DNA of 64,000 bases from Capra hircus (lineage: Eukaryota; Chordata; Mammalia; Artiodactyla; Bovidae), in assembly GCF_001704415.2 (NCBI RefSeq), contig NC_030808.1, positions 80,320,594-80,384,593 of the forward strand, in the 5' to 3' direction. The number at the start of each line of letters is the position of its first letter. The stretch's first letter is position 1. Position numbers and translations under genes: made by a program. Under the pieces are notes generated by a model. That model saw only the letters and a list, made by a program, of their open reading frames with translations. It was not told where the DNA came from and searched no databases. Below are positions 23,949 through 35,462 of the stretch, one piece after another.

Positions 23949-24509
23949 CAATCGCTCAGTCATGTCTGACTCTTTGCAACTCCATGGACTACAGCACGCC
24001 AGGCTTCCCTATCCATCACCAACTCCCAGAGCTCGCTCAAACTCACATCCATTGAGTCGGTGATGCCATCTAACCACTCATCCTCTGTTGTCCCCTTCTC
24101 CTCCTGCCTTCAATCTTTTCTGGCATCACAGTCTTTTCCAGTGAGTCAGTTCTTCACATCAGGTGGCCAAAGTATTGGAGCTTCAGCTTCAGCATCAGTC
24201 TTTCCAATGAATATTCAGGACTGATTTCCTTTAGGATTGACTGGTTAGATCTCCTTGCAGTCCAGGGGACTCTCAAGAGTCTTTATGCTCAGCTTTCTTT
24301 ATAGCCCAACTCTCATATCCATACATGACCGCTGGAAAAACCATACTTTTGACTAGACGGACCTTTGTCAGCAAAGTAATGTCTCTGCTTTTTAATATTC
24401 TGTCTAGGTTTGTCATAGTTTTTCTTCCAAGGACCAAACGTCTTTTAATTTCAAGGCTGCAATCACCATCTGCAGTGATTTTGGAGCCCAAGAAAATAAA
24501 GTCTGTCAC
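23949..24509 (-). mobile_element. BovB LINE 3' fragment with clean target duplication
   Basis: Antisense BovB, 561 bp, 5'-truncated, containing the 3' tail and the end of the coding region. An exact 11-bp target duplication, TTACAATACTT, lies at 23938-23948 and 24510-24520. It is a solitary, self-contained insertion in the TBCCD1 3'UTR intron. Confidence 0.92.
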
Positions 24510-24833
24510 TTACAATACTTAGTTAATAAATAGTGAGATTAAGAATTGAAAATCTGATGAAGATTATACAAAAGAAATGGGAACTATAAGAGGATAAAAT
24601 TTTACTTTAGACTAATCCCCACTGCCTACTACTTTGTCTATATGTGAGTTTCTTTTCTTTATGTCTATATGTGAACCTAAGATAAAAGGAATGTAGTTAA
24701 CTTTTAACTCATGTTTTATCACTCTAAATTATCATCTGATTGATTTATGTGATGTTGTGAAAAGGGTTTTTTCCTGTTTTTCCTTGAAGGTGAAAGAAAA
24801 TTAAGTGATTATAGTTTTGGGGTTTTTTTTCAG

Positions 24834-25500
24834 TCATTTTCAGGGTCCTGGCAACATGCGGATGAACAGAAAATTGTGCACATGTTGAAACTAAACTGGG
24901 AAGGTGCTTTTGCTGCTTGAGACTTTGGAGATTTTTCTTCCTATTTAAGATCTTTCTTTATGTTTCCTTCCAATTTCATTTGTTACTGTTTACATTGAAT
25001 TTTAGTCTAAACTTCTGTTATATAAACATATTGTTTATAGAATATCAGAAGGCTCATTTTATGATGCTAAAATGAAAAAGTTGATCAAGACATTATGTTA
25101 ATATTAAAATGACTTGAGTATTGATTTAGTAAACCTTACATTTTAAGTTGTGTAATGAAAGGGTTTCATCCTTTCAGAGTTAAATAAGAGTTTTATAGTT
25201 CTTTGTAAGTATTTAAATTGAAATTGCTATGCCTTTTAAAAAAGAATTGAAGTGAAAGTATGACTTGTTGGAGTATAAATATAGCAGAAAAGCTTTTATA
25301 CAAAGATATTTTAGTCCTTAAAGTATACAACAATGAAATTGTGTAGAATTTTTATTTTTCATTTTCTGCTTCAAATTTTCAATAAAACTCTAAAAAGTAA
25401 TTTTCTCCTTTTGATTAAAAAATAAAGTTTTAACTTTAGGAAAGGTTTCCAAAGTCATTCTGTGCTGTTATATCAAAATAAAGTTTACATTTGATGGGAG
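24834..25500 (+). other. TBCCD1: TBCCD1 last exon (noncoding 3'UTR)
   Basis: Starts after a polypyrimidine tract with CAG and runs to a cluster of polyadenylation signals: AATAAA at 25381-25386, 25421-25426 and 25477-25482. The last is followed by a GT-rich stretch ('gagttgtgttcttt'), a good downstream element, so the end is placed near 25,500. Exact ends are inferred. Confidence 0.6.
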
Positions 25501-26051
25501 AGTTGTGTTCTTTAAGATAAAGGAAAAGTTTAATAAATAATCTGATTGCTGATAAATGTTGTTTCATATGCTCTTTGGTCAGTTAATTAGTAATTATATC
25601 AAAATTATATCTCTTATGAAGAGATAAGGAATATCTCTTATTTCTAAAGTAAAAATTAACCTTCAGAATGTTTTAATTGGAGTTCTTACAGTTTTTATTT
25701 TAAGATGAAATTTAACCAAGCAGAGCATTATCAAATAAACACTGAAGTAGTAGGAGTGTGTTTTGGAAATTGCTATTGGTTAATAAGATTAATGGTATTA
25801 ATTACTTTATTTAAAGTTTATAAAATTCAGAATACTAGGCACATAACTTAATACTTTATAACCCAACTAGCTTCATATCAAGGCACATTTGTCATTTTCT
25901 GAACTAACCATAATATAGCTGGGGGCATCCCATTTGTACAAATATTTGCTGGAGTCTTTATTAGTAGAAAGATGAGGAAGTAGAACTTTTAAGAAGAGTA
26001 TATTTGACTAGGAAAATTAAAATGGAGAAGACTTGATTTGTTGTTTGAGTT

Positions 26052-26245
26052 TCAGTTTAGTTCAATTCAGTCGCTCAGTCGTGTCCGACTCTTTGCGACC
26101 CCATGAATTGCAGCATGCCAGGCCTCCCTGTCCACCAACTCCCAGAGTTCACTCAGACTCACGTCCATCGAGTCAGTGATGCCATCCAGCTGTCTCATCC
26201 TCTGTCGTCCCCTTCTCCTCCTGCCCCCAATCCCTCCCAGCATCA
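26052..26245 (-). mobile_element. BovB LINE 3' tail
   Basis: A well-preserved antisense BovB tail of about 190 bp ('gtcgctcagtcgtgtccg', 'cacgtccatcgagtcag', 'cctctgtcgtccccttc'). It lies in the gap between TBCCD1 and CRYGS. 25500-26050 holds no recognised feature. Confidence 0.85.
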
Positions 26246-26479
26246 TGAGATGTAATCTTATTCATAAAATCAGACATATTAAATGCCAAAAACTGTTCTC
26301 TACACGGGTTCTAAGATGATAGCATGGCAGAAGAATGTCACCTAGCAGGCGGCAGGTCGGGTTTAGCTAAACCTTTGTGATGCAGGATTTCCACAGTAAC
26401 TTTTGCTTCTTGGGCTACATATAGTAGCACCCTTTCTTATGGACTAGAATTTTGTATATATGTGTGTGGGTTGAAAAAA

Positions 26480-27030
26480 ATTTCAGACTTAAAGGACAGT
26501 TGCAGGAATGTGAATTCCCACATGCCCTGTGTCTGGGCTGACCAATTGTTAACGTTTTGCCACATTCACTTTTGGAGAAGGAGATAGCAATCTACTCCAG
26601 TATTCTTGCCTTGAGAATCCTATGGACAGCGGAGTCTATGGGGTCACAAAGAATCGGACACGACCAAGTGACTAACACACACACACATTCACTTTACCAC
26701 CCTCTACATAGTGTTACTATTCTATTTTTGCTCAACAGTTTAAGGATAGGTTGCCCACATCTAGGACCTTAACTCCTAAATAAGTTAGTATGTATTTACT
26801 AAAACCAGACATTCTTTTACATAATCATAGTACATATAATTAAATTCAGGAAGTTTTAACAATGGCACGATAGTAGTACCTAATATATAGTCTGTATTAC
26901 AATTTTTCTAGTCATTCCTAAAATGTCACTTGTGTTGACTTTTCCCCCCAAACACAATATCATGTACTGCCATTAGTTGACATGTCAGTTTTATTGCTTT
27001 GGAACATATTTTACTTCTGTTCAGAATTAG
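26480..27030 (-). repeat. Old L1-like repeat with nested SINE
   Basis: The sequence 'gacagttgcaggaatgtg', 'gaccaattgttaacgttttg', 'tgtactgccattagttgaca' is shared in outline with 28180-28700 and 56720-57110, so this is an old dispersed family (L1ME-like by appearance). It is split by the SINE at 26573-26683. Confidence 0.55.
26573..26683 (+). mobile_element. Bov-A monomer SINE
   Basis: Sense Bov-A body with a perfect 12-bp target duplication, CACATTCACTTT, at 26561-26572 and 26684-26695. It ends in a short (AC)n tail. Confidence 0.9.
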
Positions 27031-27189
27031 AGTGTGGTTTTTCAACTCCTCTCCTACAAGCTCTGTTGAAGTGAAAAAAAAAAAAAGATATTGGGGATTT
27101 CAAGGTGGCTGCTTGCTAAAAAACTAAATTGCCCAGGTAGGACGATCTTCTTTGTTTTTAATTTTGAAAAATTTGGCTGGGTTTTGGTG

Positions 27190-27380
27190 TCTTGACTCAG
27201 CAGAGTCTATAATGCAGCAAGGCTTGGTAAGCATTAAAGAGGGTACTGAAGCTTTCCTTTATTTCATAATCCCGATTGTTTTTCTAGAAACCATCAATAG
27301 CCTCTAAATGACTGACTCAATTTTTGGATCCTATTCTCATGACTAAGCAAATGTTTGATTTGAAACCAGCCCAGTATAAA
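27190..27380 (+). promoter_or_regulatory. CRYGS: CRYGS promoter: TATA box and Maf/AP-1-like sites
   Basis: A TATA box (TATAAA) at 27375-27380 lies 72 bp before the CRYGS ATG, which predicts a start site near 27,405. Upstream, TCTTGACTCAGCA at 27190-27202 matches 11 of 13 positions of a Maf response element. TGACTCA at 27313-27319 is an AP-1/Maf half-site, and a 'tgactaagca' variant lies at about 27340. Lens crystallin promoters are known to use Maf factors. Site function here is inferred. Confidence 0.65.
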
Positions 27381-27451
27381 TGTCTCTGTGCCTGTAACTC
27401 TCTAGCCATTCCTGGATTTCAGCACTGGGGAAACCAATCTATGCACCAAAC

Positions 27452-30400
27452 ATGTCTAAAGCTGGAACCAAAGTAAGTAAATGGTCACACTGATTTCTAG
27501 CCTACCCACTTTCTTTTCACCTAATGATACACTGAAAGAAACATTTTTGCTTCTTTACCTGGAGGTGAGTGTGATAGTTAGAAGGCTGGGATGATTGAAG
27601 AAAAGATGAAGGAATGCTTATTATATTTTCAATTCCAGCAATTACCAAATAATTTATTAAGGGTTTTATCTTCATGTGTGGTGCTATGTTGAATGCAGGT
27701 AGGTAATGTGTAAGTATCATGATTTCTGCCTTCTAGCAACTGATCTTTGAATTTCCACAGGAATAAGACATGCAGATAAGAGGATTATGTGGAGCAGAAA
27801 ACTTTCAGTATTCAATTAAAATTTTGTGAAATTTAGCCTCAATCATTAATATTCTAAGTGGCCAAAGTGGGTAGACCAATCAGGTGAATTAAATCCTACA
27901 TCTCCCCTTCATTCAGCAGCTACTCTTATCCTGTTCCCTAAATAAATTACTGACTTAGATCAGGAAAACTGCTTCTCAAATATTTGATCCAAAATTGTTG
28001 GACTGGAAATTGATTCTCTTTGGGAATGAGGGAATATATCTTCCTTCTCTTTTTAATTCTTCACTGACTATAGGTCTAAAGCAAAGCCTCTGGTACCTGG
28101 TTTTCCCTCCAATGTTTTACTTTGAAAATGTTCAAGCCCATTGAATCTTAATAAGAAAGAAATGGTTAAAGAATACTTGTTTGTCCTTTACTTAAATTTC
28201 CAATTGTTTACATTTTGCCATATCTAGTTTCTCTCTGTGTCTCTCTTTTTACTAAACCATTTGAAAATAAATAGCAGACTTCATTATACTTTGCCTTAAG
28301 TGTTTAGGCATATCCTAAAAACAAGGGCATTCCCTGTATAAACAGGATATCCTTAGCAAAACATAATACCTAATATTCAGACTATATTCACATTTTCTCC
28401 AAGTGCTCCCTGCAAAAATGCTTCATGGCTGGCTGATGTGGGATCCAGTCAAGGACCATGCATTTCATTTGGTTGTCAAGTTTCTGTAACATTTTTTAGC
28501 CTCTTTAATATAGTCCCCCCTATTTTTATTGTTGTTCTTTGAGATTTTGACATTTTTCAAACTCCAAACCCAGATGCCTTATAAAAAGTACTGAAATCTG
28601 AATTTTTCTAATTGTTTTCTCATGTTTAGATTTAGACTACCACCTTGGCATGAAAGCTACACAGGCAATGTCAGGCACTTTCCATTGTATTTTTTCAGGA
28701 GGCACCTGTTAACTTGTTCCATAATTGGTTAGTGCCTGATTTTTTTTTCCCCCAATTTGGAAAATAGAACTAATAATCATATTTGCATCCAGAAGGTTTG
28801 GGGAGAAAAGTGAGACAATGTCTTTAGCGCTCTGAGATTTTTGAAAAATATGCCATGAAAATCCACTAAAGAGAATCTGAAATCTTCAGAGGGCTATCCA
28901 CATGCATGGAAGGAAGACTGTTATAGAGTAACTCCCACTTTCAGTGATTTCCAGCGTGGGAGTACTCTTATTCCTTGTAGCTGGTTTATTCACTTAGTTA
29001 AAACTTACTTGCTAGGTCAAAGGACATAGTAATTTATCTCTTACTCTTATTGCTTCTTCCTTTCTCACTACCTTGCTAGTAGTTTAATCGGAGGAGTTAT
29101 GGGCTAGGCAAAAGCAATTTTTCTGTTTGTTTTTGTTATCTGTAGAATACTCAAGACATTTTCCCCTCTTCTGTATTGGATTAGTAGGCTTTTTTTTTTT
29201 TTTAATTGACAATTGGAGGGATTTTGTAATAACTTTTAGGAAAATCTACACATTTCTTAGCCTTCTCAACATCTTTTTTTGTCCAACCTCTCAGCTGACT
29301 ATAAGGTGGATTTCATGGTCCTTCTACAAACTGAAATTGAGTAGAGGTGCACCTGGGTCCTAAGATTTGGAAGGTCTCCAACTAAAAGAACAGCTTGGCC
29401 CTGGAGCTCAGTAATGGTACTATGGCAATGCTAGTGCTTTGTTTCAACCTTGGGGTGGTTGGCTGGTCTGCTGGGAAGGTGAACAGCAAGCAAAAAATTA
29501 TACAGATTTCTGCTGTTCATATACTGAAGTCAGTCAGGTAAGCGTGCAGAAGGTAGTAAGTGTGAGAAACAATGAAGAAAGATATTAATTTCCCATGGCA
29601 TATCCCTTGTAGAACATCTTACTTGGTGAATAGTTGGCCAAAAACCAAAGGTCAGTTGAATGAAGGAGTTTAAAATCTATCCATTCTTACAGAGGTTACC
29701 TTGATTTTCCTAAAGATCTCACCACAGGTTTTGGGAAAATCCTGTCAGAAGGATCAGTCTCGCTCCATTTCCAAGAGTAAGTGGCATATGTTGAACACAG
29801 AGCTAGCTGGGCAGGTAGGAAACAACAGAGGGAGATGAAGTGACCACTGACTGCCGGCCAGAAGCTTGCACTGCTGTCCACAACCAACTTGTAACTAGCT
29901 AGTGACCTTAGGCAAGTCATTTAACTTCTTTGTCTGTCATCGATGTAGAAAAAGTTTATTGGCAGTCATGAGGCAGCTATTAAAATTGCTTTACTGGCAC
30001 TGTGCCATCAGACCCTCAGAACAACTCCAGTGGACAGTGTTACCTAGATTTAACTAGTGGTGGTGCAATTTTGTTTTCTCATCTGTAAACAGGTACCACA
30101 TATCTCTAAACCTGTCTTATGCTAAAATGGAAAAGGGAGCAGGAAGAGATGAATGTGGGAAGGGGCAAAAGGGGTGGAGTATATGATTTAGGGGTGGGAA
30201 GGGTAAGGAAGCTTTTAGGGAACAGGAAAGAGAAGAGAGAAACAGAAGGGGCCGGGAGGGGAAAGTTTACAGTGGAAGGAAGAAACTATTAGTCGGTTAC
30301 CATCTAGAAAGACTCACCTGGGGTAGAAAAGAATGAGGTGATATGCTCAGTTGCAAGTCATTCTTGGTTTCTCCCTCTCCTTCACTCCCTGCATCTGACT

Positions 30401-32958
30401 AGTCACCAGTCCTCAGTGCTGTTCGTGTTGCTCTTGCCTTTGGCTGGTCCTTAGCAGCTCTCAACGCCACCATAGCAGTCAGCTCTGTCTAGGCACCAGC
30501 CGCTACATTGTTCTAGCATGGCTTCTCGGTCACTTCTGGCTTTGTTTCCTAACTCTTCACCACGCGCTCAGTCTGCACCAGGCTTAGTGAACTACTTGTC
30601 CCTACTCTATGGTGGGCCATGTTCTTTCACTCCTTTATTTCTTTAAACAAGCTGTCCTTTTCCCTCTGCCTCTAGAAAACCCCTCCTTATCCTTCAACCC
30701 TCACCCCAGAGATCCTCTCTTCAAAAGTCCTCTCCAGATCGTAACTGGCTCTGCTGCTGTCGTCTAAAATGGCTGACCTGGTTTTTCCTCCTTCCAAACT
30801 GATAAAGCACGTTAGCCACCAGGTGGCGGCACAGCATCAGGGAATGACACCTGTGATTTCAGTTGGAATTATAACCTGGCAATGATCATGGGTGTGGAAT
30901 CATAGAAGAAGGGACAAACTCTGTGGTCCATTTGGTCTAGTGGTTTTCAGAAACTGCGTCATGAAGCCCTGGGACTTCCTGGGAACTCGGCTGCCTCGTG
31001 CAAAGAGAGAAGTTTTATTTTACAGGCAGGGCTTCAACTCCAGTCCAGTCCTTTTATTTGACCAATGAGAAGCTGCAGCCTGGAGCGATGGCTTGATTAA
31101 AATAGCAGGGCTGATTGTAGAGCTGCAGCTCTCCAGCCAAGCATAGTATTTCCCTGTTTCCCAGGGCTGCATATTTCCCAGTGCTGTCACAGGCCTTGGA
31201 GGATTACCCTGAGGATTGTGGTGCAACTTGATAAGAGCTTGAAGCAAAGAACATTCTTGCCTTGTCATTTTGTTACTTTGCAATGACTCTATTGGCAACA
31301 AAATAATAGTACAGAATTTATATCTTCATATTCTATATTATCTAAAGTTCTTAAGCTAAAGTTTATGTTTTGTTTTTCTTTTTATATTTCTTCCTTATCA
31401 TCTAAAATGAATTTCTGTATTTGGAACTCACTCATCTTGGTGGCTCAGACGGTAAAGCTTCTGCCTACCATGTGGGAGACCTGGGTTCGATTCCTGGTTC
31501 GGGAATATCTCCTGGAGAAGGAAATGGCAACCCACTCCAGTACTCTAGCCTGGAAAATCCCATGGACAGAGGAGCCTGGTAGACTACAGTCCATGGGGTC
31601 GCAAAGAGTCAGACACGACAGCGACTTCACTCACTCATCTTCCAGCCTTTGTTGAGGGTTTTGTCCAGTTCTGGGCATAGGAATCCATAGCTTAAATAAG
31701 GCTTGATCCTTGCCCTTGAAAGAAGTCTCGGTGGGAGAGAGAGATAAAAAAGTGAAAAATGTATTACATAATGTGGTAAGTAGAGTGAGGAAGAAGCCAT
31801 GAGCCTGAGTCTGAAAATGATGGCTTATAGTAGAGCCCTCATAAAGCCCTCATTGCTGTTGCTGGCAACTAAAGTTGTCTGCCAGAAGGCAAATGTGAGG
31901 TACAGTAGAACTATATACTTCTCTCCTCAAAATGGAGGGAAAAGGAATTCTTAGAGTGGGAAAGATGCCCTAATTCTCACTTTTCTGTAAGTGTAGCCAC
32001 CTCACCCCTCAGTCCTTTCTTTGTTTGCCCCGTACTCCAGATTACTTTCTTTGAAGACAAAAACTTTCAAGGCCGCCACTATGACAGTGACTGCGACTGT
32101 GCGGATTTCCACATGTACCTGAGCCGCTGCAACTCCATCAGAGTGGAAGGAGGCACCTGGGCTGTGTATGAAAGGCCCAATTTTGCTGGGTACATGTACA
32201 TCCTACCCCGGGGCGAGTATCCTGAGTACCAGCACTGGATGGGCCTCAACGACCGCCTCAGCTCCTGCAGGGCTGTTCACTTGGTGAGTCTGGAGGTGGT
32301 GGACTCCCTCTCTCTCCTTCCCCCTTCCACTCCTTTAGGCTTTTATGCAGAGGAGTTTTCTTAAGATTTGCCTACTTCTTAATGGTTGGTTATCTCTTGT
32401 TGGCTGCTGAGGCTTCAGTCAAATGTTAGATCAGTTCATCGTAAGACTACACGCTTTATTTCCACTTTCTTTATCCCTTACATGTGTTAAGGAATAAAGT
32501 TTTCCTTATTGAACATCAGCTGTTTTAGTCAGTACACAGTAGGGATGGGAGTTTAGATCATCTCGCTTTCAAGATGGTGGGTCCTGAACTGCCCTCTTCT
32601 CTGAGTTCCTAGCCTGCTGTTCATTCCCGTAACAGTTGCTGTTCTTTTCCCCTTGTTTTCTGTTTTGTTTTTTTTTTTTTTCCAGTCTAGTGGAGGCCAG
32701 TATAAGATTCAGATCTTTGAGAAAGGGGATTTTAATGGTCAGATGTATGAGGCCACGGAAGACTGTCCTTCCATCATGGAGCAGTTCCACATGCGGGAGG
32801 TCCACTCCTGCAAGGTGCTGGAGGGCGCCTGGATCTTCTATGAGCTGCCCAACTACCGCGGCAGGCAGTACCTGCTGGACAAGAAGGAGTACCGGAAGCC
32901 CGTCGACTGGGGTGCAGCTTCCCCAGCTGTCCAGTCTTTCCGCCGCATTGTGGAGTGA
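27452..32958 (+). CDS. CRYGS: Gamma-S crystallin, spliced gene (178 aa)
   Basis: CRYGS is a monomeric structural beta/gamma-crystallin of the eye lens. Exons are 27452-27472 (7 codons, MSKAGTK), 32041-32283 (81 codons) and 32686-32958 (90 codons plus TGA), total 178 aa, the family length. Donors are AAA|GTAAGT and TTG|GTGAGT; acceptors follow good pyrimidine tracts. Exon 2 encodes Greek-key motifs 1 and 2, exon 3 motifs 3 and 4, the classical one-exon-per-domain layout. The CxC pair in 'DCDCADF' is at residues 25 and 27, with Ser23 where human has Cys, as I recall. The interdomain linker reads LSSGGQYK. An in-frame ATG with A at -3 supports the start. The frame is intact with no premature stop. 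Its close match to the bovine protein supports a bovid source. Confidence 0.97.
28180..28740 (-). repeat. Old L1-like repeat
   Basis: Contains 'caattgtttacattttgcc', 'acttcattatactttgcc', 'caaaacataatacctaat', a layout shared with 26480-27030 and 56720-57110. It lies in CRYGS intron 1. No open reading frame. Confidence 0.5.
28741..31430. other. CRYGS intron 1, mostly unique sequence
   Basis: A MIR-like 'ctagtgaccttaggcaag' segment lies near 29898 and another 'ttttctcatctgtaaac' near 30075. L2-like sequence runs about 30640-30740. A CTCF-like motif is at 30816. Otherwise unique sequence with no exon-like open frame. Confidence 0.4.
30816..30830 (+). promoter_or_regulatory. CTCF-like motif, forward
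   Basis: CCACCAGGTGGCGGC matches the CTCF core (CCASYAGRKGGCRS type) at nearly every position. It is in CRYGS intron 1, about 1.2 kb upstream of exon 2. Occupancy is unknown. Confidence 0.55.
31439..31628 (+). mobile_element. Bov-tA SINE
   Basis: Full Bov-tA: tRNA-like head ('ggtggctcagacggtaaag', 'ggttcgattcctgg'), Bov-A body, end 'gacacgacagcgactt'. A perfect 13-bp target duplication, ACTCACTCATCTT, is at 31426-31438 and 31629-31641. Confidence 0.93.
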
Positions 32959-33012
32959 TGATACAGATGCACACAAACACTGGCTGGCCTTGTCATCCAA
33001 ATAAGCCTTATA

Positions 33013-33018
33013 AATAAA
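33013..33018 (+). terminator. CRYGS: CRYGS polyadenylation signal
   Basis: AATAAA lies 55 nt after the CRYGS stop codon, and a T/G-rich stretch ('cagctgtttactgtgac') follows. The 3'UTR is therefore very short, about 80 nt, as is usual in gamma-crystallins. Confidence 0.8.
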
Positions 33019-33239
33019 ACAATTGGCATGCATTCAGCTGTTTACTGTGACTCCTCTCCTTAAACACTTTAAACAGGGACCAGTCAAGTATGCCTGCCAC
33101 AGCACGCAGTTACGTAAAGCAACTCACCCTTCAGGTTACCCTTCTGTATCTTTGTGCCAAACAAAACAGGGTTGCATTAAAAGGATAGAAAATCATACTG
33201 CCACATGGTGGCCCTTGTTGCTTAAGGTACAGTCATCAT

Positions 33240-33440
33240 AGCTGCCATTTATTGTGTGCCTTCATTTTCCCATTTCTTTTCACAATAGCCCTATAAATGA
33301 GGGGGTAGGGGGGCAGTGTCTATTTGCATTTCACAAATAAATTGAGGCCTAGGGAAGTTCAAAAGTTGCCCAAATTTACCATCTGGTGAATGGAGGAACC
33401 TGGATTTGGTACAGGACATTTATATTTCCAAAGCCCTTGT
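33240..33440 (-). repeat. MIR SINE, antisense
   Basis: Antisense MIR: 'ccatttattgtgtgcc', 'caatagccctataaatgag', 'cacaaataaattgaggccta', 'ccatctggtgaatgg'. Confidence 0.65.
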
Positions 33441-33651
33441 CCTTTTTATTTCTAACTCTTTCAACACATTGGCGGGGGATCTCTGTGCGTAATGTAAGAC
33501 CACGAGAAACTGAAAAGCTAGGAAGGACAGGGCCTCCCAAAGTTTTGCTTGAACCAGCACACCTATCTAAAATAGGCAGTGAAAACAGTGCTGTTACTTG
33601 AAAATAATAGAACTATGTGCGCGTGCACACGTACGTCTGTGTGTATGTGTG

Positions 33652-33857
33652 TGTGTTAGTCACTCAGTCGTGTCCAACTCTTTGCAACCCTATGGACAGT
33701 AGCCCACCAGACTCCTCTTGTCCATGCAAGAATACTGGAGTGGGTTGCTATTTCCTCCTCCAGGGGATATTCCTGACCCAGGAATCAAACCTGCATCTCC
33801 TATGTCTCCCGCATCGGCCGGCAGGTTCTTTATCACTGAGCCACTTGGGAAGCCCTG
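33652..33857 (-). mobile_element. Bov-tA SINE next to a TG run
   Basis: Antisense Bov-tA from 'tgttagtcactcagtcgtg' to 'cacttgggaagccc'. It lies immediately after a (TG)-rich microsatellite at 33618-33656. A short TGTGTG motif flanks both sides. Confidence 0.88.
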
Positions 33858-35172
33858 TGTGGTAATTCTCTCAAAAAGTATTCATTTTGTTAACTTCCCT
33901 TGCCCTTTGTAATTTTGTCTGTTTTGAGTGAGGCGTTATGATAAACTGGGGCAGAGGAATGGGAGGATGAGCACTGAGCTACAGAGAGCTCTGGGCCTCC
34001 CGACCTGAAGCTAACTTTTCTGATCTCCAAAACCAGCTAGCTGAACCAAAGACTTGCTCAGGTCCTGTCAAACATCAACATTCTCTGGAGGCTGAGGACT
34101 AGCTGATGGCTAAGGACCACTGACACTCATTTTTAGAGGCATACTTTCAGGAAGTGGTTCAGAGATACCGCTCCTCCTTTTCTGCCCAGGAAACTGGAGT
34201 GGTGGTAACAGTGAGTTAGGGCCAGTCTCTCCTCTCATATCAACTGCTGCCACGTTCCATTCCATGGTGAGTCGGCCGCAGTCTGTTCAAAACAGCCAGA
34301 AAAGCAGCTCTGGCAGCAAGATAGGAAAACAAGTGTCAGGATGACTAACCACAGCCTCAGAGAAGAAGAAGATGGCTTTTGACAGATGAAACTGAATTAT
34401 CATTTCTAGATGTTAGATGCCTTTTGGTTCATGCCCTAATCCAGAAAGCAATTGCAACCATTCTCCCCAGCTGTAGAGACATTAATCAACTTGCACTTAA
34501 AAGGAATTTTACTAGCAATTGATATTAGAGGTCAAGAACACTTTACGTTCTTATCAATCAATCTCAGTTCTGGTACAATATTTTGGCATTAGAGTGAGAA
34601 GCTAATGTCTCCCTTTCCCCCCAACGCACCCCCCCCACCACCCAGTTCAAGCACACCCAGAAGAGCACCGATATTATTTAGAATTATTATCTCCCTCTAC
34701 CTTTTATTATTTTGCTGCTCTGAAATGGGGGATTTCAAGAAAACTGGACAAAAGCATTCTTAGACTATTTCAGCTCTGCTTCCATCCTGAACATTCCTCA
34801 GTGAAAATTCCTTTCCTCGCGGCAGAGTCAGAAATGGATTCCAATCCTTCCACTGGCACATGTTAACTGTAAGTCACACAGTCTAATATGCATAACCTCA
34901 ATTTCCTTATTTGTAAGATATAAGAGTTTGTGGGCATTAAAATGAGATAATATGTGAAAAATACGTAGCATCCATTATTTATAGTAGCTCTATTCTACAA
35001 AGAGTGTGAACCCTGAATAGCAAACACTGAACTACTTTTTCCTAAAGGAAATACAGGGTTGGGTTCCTGTGAGCCTCTGGTCACAACATTCTTGTCAATT
35101 AATCAATATATAACCTTTTAAAATATGTGCTTCTTGTAATATATATTATTGATTCATTATTTTCTCTGTAAG
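33858..35172. other. Intergenic, no recognised feature
   Basis: Mostly unique sequence. A C-run 'ccccaacgcacccccccc' is at about 34617-34637. A degenerate MIR-like piece ('cactggcacatgttaactg', 'tttccttatttgtaagata') runs about 34850-34985. I looked for an upstream partner exon to 35173 and saw none convincing. Confidence 0.35.
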
Positions 35173-35462
35173 GCACATCACAGCTTGCTTATGCTTGGGA
35201 ACACTGGACAGGACCTTAGCACTGCCTTTGGGGTGGTTCTATATAGCAAAATCATGAACCAAGAAGGAAATACTGCAAAAAACATAGAAACACTGCAAAA
35301 GGAACTTCTGTTTACAGTACAAGAGCTGAAACAAGAAGGCAGAGCGTTTATTCCACCTCAACTGAGAATGTGGACACTGGGTGACAAATTTTTCGCTGCT
35401 GTGTCTGAGAACGACCTCAAAAGCACCATGAGCCGTGATTTGGGAATTACACATGCGCTGAA
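35173..35462 (+). CDS. Exon-like open stretch, product not recognised
   Basis: An open frame is bounded exactly by splice-like signals: acceptor 'ttttctctgtaag' (AG at 35171-35172) and donor AA|GTGAGT (GT at 35463-35464). As an exon it is 290 nt, phase 0 in and phase 2 out, encoding 96 residues. The frame is closed by TAA at 35137-35139 and by TGA just past the donor. The protein starts AHHSLLMLGNTGQDL and holds helical, charged segments (such as 'LQKELLFTVQELKQEG') and 'PPQLRMWTLGDKFF'. I do not recognise it; it does not resemble DGKG or any gene I know from this block. It could be an unannotated exon, a pseudogene relic or chance. Confidence 0.3.

Larger units (their letters stand above)
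21874..24833 (+). other. TBCCD1: TBCCD1 3'UTR start and 3'UTR intron
   Basis: After the stop codon the exon continues 21 bases to a donor (ACTG followed by GTAGGT, GT at 21895). The matching acceptor is a T-run plus CAG ending at 24833, or the next CAG ending at 24843. The stop-to-junction distance of 21 nt is below the usual 50-55 nt threshold for nonsense-mediated decay. The intron contains an old L1 (about 22440-23050), an antisense L1 (23105-23900) and a BovB copy. Confidence 0.65.

Noticed and set aside
32569..33033. 154-codon reverse-strand frame opposite CRYGS exon 3
   Set aside because: It is a shadow of the GC-rich CRYGS coding exon on the other strand.
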